Positions 22,913 through 30,240 of a stretch of 36,997 bases of DNA are shown piece by piece; position 1 is the first letter of the stretch; each line of letters starts with the position of its first letter. The DNA comes from Acidimicrobiales bacterium (lineage in GTDB: Bacteria; Actinomycetota; Acidimicrobiia; Acidimicrobiales; JAVJTC01): assembly GCA_040219085.1 (NCBI GenBank), contig JAVJTC010000025.1, positions 1 to 36,997 on the forward strand, given 5' to 3'. Position numbers and translations under genes: made by a program. The notes beneath the pieces were generated by a model that had not been told where the DNA came from, did not search any database, and saw only the letters and a program-made list of their open reading frames with translations.

Positions 22913-24862
22913 ATGTCATACCCACACCTGCTGAGCCCGCTCGAGGCGGGACGGCTGAAGCTGAAGAACCGGGTCGTCTTCCCGGGTCACCAGACCCTGA
23001 TGTCACACGGCGCGGTGATCGGCGACCAGATGACCGCCTACTACGCCGAGCGCGCCAAGGGCGGGGTGGCCGCGATCATCGTCGAGGGTGGCGCCGTCCA
23101 CGACACGACGATGAAGTTCCCGGACTACCTCGCGTTCCACCGCCCCGAGATCATCCCGACCCTCGAGGCGCTCCGGGCGGAGCTGTGGCGGTACGGATGC
23201 CGCACGATCGCCCAGTTGGCCCACAGCGGCTCGCGGATGTCCGCCCACGACTCGCGCCTGCCGCTGTGGGCACCCTCGGACGTCAAGTCGGCGATCTCCC
23301 CGGAGATCCCCCATGCCATGACCGCCGATGACATCGGCGAGGTCCTCGACGGCTACGAGCAGGCGTTCCGGAACTGCGCCGAGGCCGGCGTCGACGGGAT
23401 CGAGATCCACGCCGCGCACGAGTACCTGCTCGGCCAGTTCCTCTCCCCCCTCAACAACCACCGCGACGACGACTACGGCGGAAACCTCGAGAACCGCTTC
23501 CGCCTCCTCGGCGAGGTGATCACCCTGGCCCGCAAGACCGTCGGCGACGACATGGTCGTCGGTGTCCGCATCAACGGCTCCGACCTGGTCGAGGGGAGCC
23601 TGGACAACGCCGACTACGTCGACGTGGCCGGCCATATCGCCTGGATCGGCGCGGTGGACTACATCTCGGTCAGTGCCGGCACGTCGCGGCACAACCAGAT
23701 GATCGTCCCGCCCATGGACACACCCGAGGGCCTCTACGTGGACTACGCGGCGGCCATCAAGGCGGCGGTCGATGTTCCCGTCTTCGCCGTGGGACGCCTC
23801 AAGCGGCCCGAGCTCGCCGAAGAGGTGATCGCCACCGGGCGGGCCGACGTCGTCGCGGAGGCGCGCTCTCTGATCGCCGATCCGGCCTGGGTGGCGAAGC
23901 TCGTGGAGGGGACGCCCGAGCAGATCCGCCCCTGCATCGGCTGTAACCAGGGCTGCTTCGGCTATCTCTACACGAACCGGACGATCACCTGCGCGGTCAA
24001 CCCGGCCGTGGGACGCGAACGCCGCCTCGGCATCGGTACCGCACCGGCGGGAGCGGGTCGGCGCGTACTCGTCATCGGTGGAGGACCCGCTGGGATGGAG
24101 GCCGCCATCGCCGCCGCCGAACGGGGTGAGATCGTCCGCCTCGTCGAGGCCTCTGCCGAGTTGGGCGGACAGGTCCGCGCTGCGTCGTCGATTCCCACCC
24201 GTGCGGAACTCGGCTGGATCATCGACCACCAGATCGCCGAACTCGACCGTCTCGGAGTCGAGGTGGACCTCGGAACCAGGCTCACCGCCGAGGATGTGGC
24301 AGGGAGCGGGGTCGACGTGGTCGTGATCGCCACGGGGTCCCGCCCACGCCCCGAGCCGATTCCCACCGACGGGTCGCTGACGGTGATCGCCCCGATCGAG
24401 GCGATGGTCGCACCGGCCGCCCATGCCGGGCGCCGCGTCGTGGTCGTCGACGACGTCGCCCACTTCGGCGCCTACGCCCCGGCCGAGGCTCTCCACGATG
24501 CAGGTGCGGCCGTGTCCGTCCTGACACCCAAGCTCCACATCGGCTCGAACCTGGATCAGGCGACCATGATGACGACGCTGCGACGCCTCGCTGGGAAAGG
24601 GGTCGTCCTGACCGCGAACTCGGCCGTCCTCGGGATCGTCGACGGGACCCTGCGGGTCCGCGACACCCTCTCGGACCTCGAACGCAACGAGTCGGCCGAC
24701 GTGGTCGTGGCAGCGGTCGGCAACCGCGCCGACGACGACCTCGCCCGTGCCCTGAGCGGCCTGCCAGGTGCCCCGGCCGTGGACGTGATCGGTGACGCGG
24801 CCGCACCACGGACGATCCTCGAGGCCGTCCGCGAGGGGCGCATGGCCGGGAGGGCGACCTAG
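22913..24862 (+). CDS. OYE/FadH-type iron-sulfur flavin oxidoreductase 2
   Basis: A 649-residue paralogue of the preceding gene with the same architecture: OYE barrel about 1-335 (HEYLLGQFLS, Tyr171), [4Fe-4S] cysteines 341, 344, 348 and 360, and a FAD module with GGGPAG at 389-394. The second nucleotide-binding fold near 510 begins RRVVVVDDVAHFG instead of a Gly-rich loop, as seen in the trimethylamine-dehydrogenase branch. ATG 22913 is chosen over ATG 22907 because the GAGGGG ribosome site ends right at 22907. It lies 13 bases after the previous stop, so it is co-expressed. The two proteins differ throughout, so this is an old duplication, suggesting two different double bonds, isomers or a heteromer. 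Confidence 0.92.
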   Translation: MSYPHLLSPLEAGRLKLKNRVVFPGHQTLMSHGAVIGDQMTAYYAERAKGGVAAIIVEGGAVHDTTMKFPDYLAFHRPEIIPTLEALRAELWRYGCRTIAQLAHSGSRMSAHDSRLPLWAPSDVKSAISPEIPHAMTADDIGEVLDGYEQAFRNCAEAGVDGIEIHAAHEYLLGQFLSPLNNHRDDDYGGNLENRFRLLGEVITLARKTVGDDMVVGVRINGSDLVEGSLDNADYVDVAGHIAWIGAVDYISVSAGTSRHNQMIVPPMDTPEGLYVDYAAAIKAAVDVPVFAVGRLKRPELAEEVIATGRADVVAEARSLIADPAWVAKLVEGTPEQIRPCIGCNQGCFGYLYTNRTITCAVNPAVGRERRLGIGTAPAGAGRRVLVIGGGPAGMEAAIAAAERGEIVRLVEASAELGGQVRAASSIPTRAELGWIIDHQIAELDRLGVEVDLGTRLTAEDVAGSGVDVVVIATGSRPRPEPIPTDGSLTVIAPIEAMVAPAAHAGRRVVVVDDVAHFGAYAPAEALHDAGAAVSVLTPKLHIGSNLDQATMMTTLRRLAGKGVVLTANSAVLGIVDGTLRVRDTLSDLERNESADVVVAAVGNRADDDLARALSGLPGAPAVDVIGDAAAPRTILEAVREGRMAGRAT

Positions 24863-24991
24863 AGCCGGGACACGGATTCGGTGCACGGGGGCCGGGATGT
24901 GGTTGACTCTCGGAGAGCAGAAATCGGGGGGAGGGGACCTTCTTGTGCATTCATGTGAGCAGCGGCGCGCGGTTCCCGTCCGGTTTGTCGC

Positions 24992-26491
24992 ATGACTGAC
25001 CTCATGCCCGTCCTCGAGGTGGGGTCCCTGTCGAAGACCTTCCCCGGCCAGGTCGCCCTGAGCGCCGCCAACCTGACCGCCTACGCCGGCGAGGTCCATG
25101 CGCTCGTCGGCCAGAACGGCTCGGGCAAGTCGACGTTCATCAAGATCCTCGCCGGATACCACCGACCCGACCCCGGCGCGGTGGTCAAGATCCGCGGCCA
25201 CGAGGTGGACCTCGAGTCGCTCGGCGACGAGGACAGGCGCCACCTCCACGTCATGCACCAGGACCTCGGCCTGGTACCGACGATGAGCATCATCGAGAAT
25301 CTCGCACTCGGCCGGGGCTTCCACACGGCAGTCGGTGGTCGCATCGCCTGGCGGGCCGAAGCCCGCCGGGCCAGGCAGCTCCTCGCCGAGTTCGGGGTGG
25401 ACATCGACCCCCGCCGCCCGGTCAGCACGCTCGCCGCCGCGGAGAAGGCCATCGTCGCTCTCGTGCGGGCGCTGCAGGACTGGGAGGAGGGCGACTGGGG
25501 GATCCTCGTCCTCGACGAGCCGACCGCATCCCTGCCCCGCCCCGAAGTCGAGCGACTCTTCGCCGCAGTGAGGACGGTCGCCGAGAGGGGCGCCGCGGTC
25601 ATCTTCGTCTCGCACCGCCTCGAGGAGGTGTTCGAGATCGCTGACCGGGTGACGGTCCTACGGGACGGCGTCGTCGTCGGTCACGCGATGGCCGACGAAC
25701 TCGACCACGACTCCCTCGTCGAGTTGATCGTCGGCCGCGCCGTGGAGAGCCTCTATTCGAGGCCGTCGACGGCTCCGGGCGAGGCGGTGCTCACAGTGCG
25801 GGACCTGTGGGGCGAAGAGACCGAAGGCGTGGACTTCGACGTCCGCAAGGGGGAGATCCTCGGCATCGCCGGCCTCGTCGGCTCAGGACGCGACGAGATC
25901 CCCTCCCTGCTCGTCGGTGGCAGCCGCCGCGCCCGCGGCTCGGTCCAGATCGACGGCGACACGGTCGACGGCGAGCCCCGAATCGCACTCGTCTCGGGGA
26001 TGTCACTGGTCCCGGCAGACCGCAAGACACTCGCCACCATCCCCTCGCACACGATTCGCGAGAACATCTCGCTGCCGCGGCTCGGACCTCTCGGCCGCTT
26101 CTGGTTGTCGACCCGCACCGAGCGTGCCGAGGCCCGTGCGTGGATCGACCGCTTCGAACTACGCCCGCCGGACCCCGACCGGCCGCTCAGCTCACTGTCC
26201 GGCGGCAACCAGCAGAAGGCCGTCCTCGCGAAGATCCTCCGCACGAACCCCGCTGTGATGGTGCTCGACGAGCCGACCCAGGGCGTCGACGTGGGCGCCA
26301 AGGCGGCGATCTACGACATCCTCGCCACCACGGCGTCGGACGGAACCGCCATCGTCCTCGCGTCGTCCGACGCCGAGGAACTCGCCAACGTCTGTGACCG
26401 GGTGCTCATCACCCGCAACGGACGGGTGGCCGCCGAACTGTCCGGTGACGACCTCAACCACGACCGCATCGCCAGGGAGATCCTCGCGTGA
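24992..26491 (+). CDS. CUT2-type sugar ABC transporter ATPase 1
   Basis: A 499-residue fused double-ATPase of the RbsA/MglA (CUT2) type. NBD1 has Walker A GQNGSGKST (40-48), Q-loop HQDLGLV and Walker B ILVLDEPTASL, but its signature region reads STLAAAEKAIVALVRAL rather than LSGGQ. NBD2 lacks a proper Walker A (GLVGSGRDE) and has the strong signature LSGGNQQKAVLAK near 402 and Walker B VMVLDEPTQGVDVG. This asymmetric pattern is normal for the family except that the NBD1 signature is more degenerate than usual. The ATG at 25004 is an alternative start; neither has a clear ribosome site. It overlaps the permease start by 4 bases (GTGA). The name sugar is by family only; in this catabolic setting another solute is possible. 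Confidence 0.93.
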   Translation: MTDLMPVLEVGSLSKTFPGQVALSAANLTAYAGEVHALVGQNGSGKSTFIKILAGYHRPDPGAVVKIRGHEVDLESLGDEDRRHLHVMHQDLGLVPTMSIIENLALGRGFHTAVGGRIAWRAEARRARQLLAEFGVDIDPRRPVSTLAAAEKAIVALVRALQDWEEGDWGILVLDEPTASLPRPEVERLFAAVRTVAERGAAVIFVSHRLEEVFEIADRVTVLRDGVVVGHAMADELDHDSLVELIVGRAVESLYSRPSTAPGEAVLTVRDLWGEETEGVDFDVRKGEILGIAGLVGSGRDEIPSLLVGGSRRARGSVQIDGDTVDGEPRIALVSGMSLVPADRKTLATIPSHTIRENISLPRLGPLGRFWLSTRTERAEARAWIDRFELRPPDPDRPLSSLSGGNQQKAVLAKILRTNPAVMVLDEPTQGVDVGAKAAIYDILATTASDGTAIVLASSDAEELANVCDRVLITRNGRVAAELSGDDLNHDRIAREILA

Positions 26492-27534
26492 ACATCGAGC
26501 TTCGGAAATTCTCGCCCGGCAACATCAGCATCGTCTATCTGTATGCGATCGGGTTCATCATCTTCGCGTTGTGGATCCCGGACCTGTGGATCAACTGGAC
26601 CACCCACCGTGCGACGCTGAACATCGACGTCGCCACCCGCGCGATCGTCGCCGTCGGCCTGGTGACGCCGCTGCTCACGGGGACCTTCGACCTGTCGATC
26701 GCGGGCACCATCAGCCTGTCGTCCGTGATGGTCTCGTGGCTCCAGGCGGAGCACGGCGTCTCGATCACCCTCGCCATCATCATCACCCTGCTCATCGCAC
26801 TCGGCTGCGGTGCGCTCAACGCGGTTCTGATCGTCGGGGTGCGGATGAACTCGTTCATCGCCACCCTCGGCACGGGGGCGGTGCTGGCCGCGCTCGCGGA
26901 GTATGTGACGGGCGGCGTGCAGATAACCGGCTACGACCCGAACTTCAAGAAACTCGCCATCAACGAGATATTCGGCGGAATCCAGTTGAAGGTGCTGATC
27001 CTGGTGATCATCACCGTGATCCTGTGGTACGTCATCGAACACACACCGACGGGCCGATACCTCCAGGCCACCGGTGACGGACCCGATGCCGCACGCCTCG
27101 CGGGGGTGCAGACGAGCCGCTACGTCGCCGGATCACTGCTGGTGTCGGCGTTCATCGCGGGCGTCGGGGGCATCCTCGCCGCCGCACAGACGGCGGGCAA
27201 CGCCACAGCCGGCGCACCCTTCCTGCTGCCGGCCTTCGCTGCGGCGTTCCTCGGCTCCACCCAGTTCAAGGGCCGCTTCAACGCCTGGGGGACGGTCGCG
27301 TCGGTGTTCGTCCTCGCGAGCATGGTCGCGGGGTTGAACAGGGCCATCTCCAGTACGGACATCCGCCGGATCCTCGACGACCTGTTCTTCGGCCTGGCAC
27401 TCATCGCCGCCGTCGGCCTGTCGAGCCTGCTGACCAGGTACCGGGAGTACTCGGCGTTCCGCAGTCGGGTGCGGGGGGCACACGAAGAGTCCGATTCCGA
27501 CCAGGCGTCTGTACCGTCACCCGACGAGACCTGA
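26488..27534 (+). CDS. CUT2-type ABC transporter permease 1
   Basis: A 348-residue hydrophobic protein of the BPD_transp_2 family (RbsC-like), with eight to ten membrane segments. Recognisable stretches are GTFDLSIAGTISLSSVMVSW, MNSFIATLGTGAVLAAL, HTPTGRYLQATGDGPDAARL and AAFLGSTQFKGRFNAWGTV. The start is GTG 26488 inside the ATPase stop (GTGA overlap). The C-terminal 25 residues are charged and cytoplasmic. It forms the membrane channel for the adjacent ATPase and, most likely, the lipoprotein 85 bases downstream. Confidence 0.94.
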   Translation: MNIELRKFSPGNISIVYLYAIGFIIFALWIPDLWINWTTHRATLNIDVATRAIVAVGLVTPLLTGTFDLSIAGTISLSSVMVSWLQAEHGVSITLAIIITLLIALGCGALNAVLIVGVRMNSFIATLGTGAVLAALAEYVTGGVQITGYDPNFKKLAINEIFGGIQLKVLILVIITVILWYVIEHTPTGRYLQATGDGPDAARLAGVQTSRYVAGSLLVSAFIAGVGGILAAAQTAGNATAGAPFLLPAFAAAFLGSTQFKGRFNAWGTVASVFVLASMVAGLNRAISSTDIRRILDDLFFGLALIAAVGLSSLLTRYREYSAFRSRVRGAHEESDSDQASVPSPDET

Positions 27535-27550
27535 TCTCTGTCCGATTCCC

Positions 27551-27600
27551 GTGGTGAACCACCGCGCCCGGGCAGCTGTGCTCAACTTACGGTTCTGTAA
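27551..27600 (+). promoter_or_regulatory. Small inverted repeats before binding-protein gene
   Basis: The 85-base gap before the binding protein contains GTGGT-GA-ACCAC (27551-27562) and TTAC-N6-GTAA (27587-27600). Either could be a short operator or an mRNA hairpin giving the binding protein separate expression. No convincing -35 is seen. Confidence 0.25.
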
Positions 27601-27619
27601 ACGAGGGGGAGAAACCCAT

Positions 27620-28858
27620 ATGACTACCAATGTCCGATCCGGCCGCAAGCGCTGGATGGTCCTGATTGCACTGCTCGCGGTGTTCTCGCTGATCGCCGCG
27701 GCCTGCGGTGACGACGATGACGACACCTCGGCCGGCGACGACGGCGCAGCAGCCGACGACGGTGGCTCCGACGACGGCGCAGCAGCCGACGACGGTGGCG
27801 AGATGACCGGCGTGGCACTGGCCCAGGCCCGTGTCGACCAGTGGACGAACCCGCAGTCGAGCGTGGGCATCACCGAGCCGGTCGCCGTGCCGGAAGACCT
27901 GGACATCGTCTACGTTCAGTGTTCGGTCCCGGTGTGCAACGTCATCGGCCAGGGCGTGGCCGAGGCCGCCGACGCGATCGGCGCCAACCTCGAGGTCATC
28001 ACCCACACCGACACAGCGGACACGGTCCAGTCGGCATTCCAGCAGACCGTGCAGGCCGCTCCGGACCTGGTGCTCACCTCGGGTAACCCCCGTGAGTGGT
28101 TCGCCGCAGAGCTCGAGGAGCTCGACTCGATGGGGATTCCCGTCGTCGTCTGGTCCATCCCCGAGCCCTACGTGGACCAGCCCGGCATCACCGCCAACCT
28201 CATCTCCGGTGACGACTACTGGTTCGCCGGCGTCCTGCAGGCCGACTACGTCATCGCCGACAGCGGTGGAACCGCTCAGGCCCTCTACATCACGATCCCG
28301 CAGTTCCCCGTGCTCGGCCTCGAGCTCGAGGGCTTCCAGGACGAGATGGCGGCGAACTGCCCCGACTGCACCGTGAAGGTTCTCGAGTTCACCGTGCCCG
28401 ACCTTCTCGAAGGTGCCCACATCTCCCAGACCGTCGCCGAGCTGCAGTCCAACCCGGACATCACCTACCTGGTCACCGGCTTCGGTGACATGATCCTCGG
28501 CATGTCCGAGGCGTTCTCGGGTTCCGGTGTTGGTGACGGCGTCATCGGCGTGTCCCAGGCATCCACCGAGCCGAACTACCAGCTCATCGCGGACGGCAAC
28601 CTGCAGGTGGTCGACATCGGTCTGCCCACCGAGTACCTGGCGTGGCGTGCGATGGACGAGGCCCTGCGTGGCCTCGCCGGCGCCCCGCTCGGCACCTTCG
28701 AGCAGCCGCCCCTGACAGACTTCCCCGACCGCGTCGTCGAGGTCGACAACTTCCCGTGGTTCATCATCACCCAGGACAACGTGGGTGACCCGACCACACC
28801 GTTCGAGCCCTTCCCCGGGTTCAAGGACGAGTTCCTCGCCCTCTGGGGCATGAGCTGA
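27620..28858 (+). CDS. ABC transporter substrate-binding lipoprotein 1
   Basis: A 412-residue periplasmic-binding-protein-like-I (RbsB-type) protein. The signal peptide KRWMVLIALLAVFSLIAA ends at lipobox Cys29. An Asp/Gly/Ala linker (30-60) with two identical 30-base DNA units follows. The mature domain begins around LAQARVDQW and has DIVYVQCSVPVCNVIGQG, the typical first strand and helix, and two-domain alternation. ATG 27620 is chosen because it follows GAGGGGGAG and starts the signal. It is downstream of its ATPase and permease in the same direction and followed by a strong terminator. The leader and linker are closely related to those of dctP and of the lipoprotein at 36775, although dctP belongs to a different transporter class. 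Confidence 0.93.
   Translation: MTTNVRSGRKRWMVLIALLAVFSLIAAACGDDDDDTSAGDDGAAADDGGSDDGAAADDGGEMTGVALAQARVDQWTNPQSSVGITEPVAVPEDLDIVYVQCSVPVCNVIGQGVAEAADAIGANLEVITHTDTADTVQSAFQQTVQAAPDLVLTSGNPREWFAAELEELDSMGIPVVVWSIPEPYVDQPGITANLISGDDYWFAGVLQADYVIADSGGTAQALYITIPQFPVLGLELEGFQDEMAANCPDCTVKVLEFTVPDLLEGAHISQTVAELQSNPDITYLVTGFGDMILGMSEAFSGSGVGDGVIGVSQASTEPNYQLIADGNLQVVDIGLPTEYLAWRAMDEALRGLAGAPLGTFEQPPLTDFPDRVVEVDNFPWFIITQDNVGDPTTPFEPFPGFKDEFLALWGMS
27737..27799 (+). repeat. Two identical 30-bp linker repeats
   Basis: A 30-base unit (27737-27766 and 27770-27799, separated by TCC) encodes DDGAAADDGG. Exactly the same 30 bases occur at 36964-36993 in the other binding-lipoprotein gene. Confidence 0.9.
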
Positions 28859-28869
28859 TCCACTGAACG

Positions 28870-28914
28870 CGAAGGGGCCCCGGTCACAACTGACCGGGGC
28901 CCCTTCGTCGTTTT
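28870..28914 (+). terminator. Intrinsic terminator after binding-protein gene
   Basis: A perfect 17-base GC-rich stem (28870-28886 with 28891-28907) closes a CAAC loop and is followed by TCGTTTT. It lies 12 bases past the lipoprotein stop and ends the ABC operon. It also lies between convergent genes, but there is no T-run on the minus strand. Confidence 0.92.
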
Positions 28915-28930
28915 CGGATCAGCGTGGGCT

Positions 28931-29758
28931 CTAGGAAGCCCCTGCCTCGGCGAGGGCCCGGCCGACGAGCACCCTGGCGAGGTGACGGCGGTAGGCCTCG
29001 TCCGCGTTCAGGTCGTTCGGCGGGTCGAAGCCCTCGTCGGCAACCGCGGCGGCATCGGCTGCCGACGAACCCGACGACAGGGCGGCTTCCACGGCGGCAG
29101 CACGCTGCGGCGCCGAGCCCATGTTCACCAGCGCTATCCCCGAGTTGCCGTTGTCGACGACCGCGGCCACCCCGACGATGGCCCAGTCCTGGGCACGCCG
29201 GTTGAACTTCTGGAAGGACCACCCGGCACCGGGCATCTTCGGGACCCGGACCTCGACGAGCAACTCGTCGGGGTTGATCGCCGTCTCGAGGAAACCGGTG
29301 AAGAGGTCATCGGCGGCGATCTCGCGGCGGCCGGCCGGACCCTGGACCACGACGCTGCCGCGCAGGGCCAGCAGAGTGGCGGGATGGTCCGCTGCGGGGT
29401 CACCGTGCGCCAGGGCGCCACCGAGGGTGCCACGGCTGCGGACCTGGGGGTCGCCGACCTCGCCGGTGGCGTGGGCCAACAGAGGGACCTGCGAACGCAA
29501 CAGTTCCGAGGTGGCCACTGCGTGATGCGTGGTCCCGGCACCGATGGCGATGTGGTCGCCGTCCTCGCGGATGTAGGACAGATCTGCGATCTGACCGACG
29601 TCGACGAGAACCATCGGCGAGGCCAGGCGCAGCTTCAACAGTGGGATCAGCGAGTGACCACCGGCGAGTACCTTGGCCTCGTCGCCGTGTTCGGCGAGTA
29701 CCGACAGGGCCTCCTCGACCGTCTCGGCCCGGGTGTAGTCGAACTGGGGAGGGATCAC
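28931..29758 (-). CDS. Molybdenum hydroxylase FAD subunit (CoxM-like)
   Basis: A 275-residue FAD-binding subunit of the xanthine dehydrogenase / CO dehydrogenase family. The two FAD motifs are LAGGHSLIPLLKLRL (about 31-45) and TLGGALAHGDPAAD (about 111-124). It passes electrons from the iron-sulfur subunit to the acceptor. The start is GTG 29758, overlapping the small-subunit stop by 4 bases (GTGA). Last gene of the minus-strand locus. The substrate is set by the large subunit, which lacks the true CO dehydrogenase motif, so I give no cox symbol. Confidence 0.93.
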   Translation of the reverse strand: MIPPQFDYTRAETVEEALSVLAEHGDEAKVLAGGHSLIPLLKLRLASPMVLVDVGQIADLSYIREDGDHIAIGAGTTHHAVATSELLRSQVPLLAHATGEVGDPQVRSRGTLGGALAHGDPAADHPATLLALRGSVVVQGPAGRREIAADDLFTGFLETAINPDELLVEVRVPKMPGAGWSFQKFNRRAQDWAIVGVAAVVDNGNSGIALVNMGSAPQRAAAVEAALSSGSSAADAAAVADEGFDPPNDLNADEAYRRHLARVLVGRALAEAGAS

Positions 29759-30240
29759 GCCTCCACCCCCTCGGGGTGCTCAGCGGCCCAGCGGACCGAG
29801 TCGACGATCTTCTGGTAGCCGGTGCAGCGGCAGAGGTTGCCCTCGAGCTCCAGGCGGATCTTCTCGCGGGACGGATCGGGGTCGTCGGCGAGGATCCCCG
29901 CCGACGCCATGATCATTCCCGACGTGCAGAATCCGCACTGCAGACCGTGGCACTGGCGGAACCCCTCCTGGACCGGATGGAAGTGATCCGGATCCGGCGC
30001 GAGGCCCTCGATGGTCGTGACCTCGTGGCCGTCGGCCTGCACCGCGAGGATCGTGCACGACTTGGCGGCGCGACCGTCGAAGTGGACCGTGCAGGCCCCA
30101 CAGTTGGACGTGTCACATCCGACGTGGGTGCCGGTGAGACCGCGCACCTCACGGATGTAGTGAACGAGGAGCATCCTCGCCTCGACCGTGTCGGTCCGGC
30201 TCTTGCCGTTGATCGTCACGGAGATCTCGTGGGTGCTCAT
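29755..30240 (-). CDS. Molybdenum hydroxylase 2Fe-2S subunit (CoxS-like)
   Basis: A 161-residue iron-sulfur subunit carrying two [2Fe-2S] clusters. The plant-type site has Cys42, Cys47, Cys50 and Cys62 ([10 protein letters not shown] then SC). The second site has Cys102, Cys105, Cys137 and Cys139 (CGFC then CRC). All eight ligands are present and the length is normal. The start ATG 30240 overlaps the large-subunit stop by one base (TGATG), and the stop overlaps the FAD-subunit start, so the three subunits are translationally coupled. It relays electrons from the molybdenum site to FAD. Confidence 0.96.
   Translation of the reverse strand: MSTHEISVTINGKSRTDTVEARMLLVHYIREVRGLTGTHVGCDTSNCGACTVHFDGRAAKSCTILAVQADGHEVTTIEGLAPDPDHFHPVQEGFRQCHGLQCGFCTSGMIMASAGILADDPDPSREKIRLELEGNLCRCTGYQKIVDSVRWAAEHPEGVEA

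Noticed and set aside
24903-24931. Promoter with TTGACT before ABC ATPase 1
   Set aside because: TTGACT at 24903-24908 is a good -35 word, but the positions 16-18 bases downstream are G-runs, so there is no -10.
23003-25615. Minus-strand open frame of 870 codons
   Set aside because: Antisense to the second OYE-type gene and the ABC ATPase; a GC-rich shadow frame with no recognisable motif.
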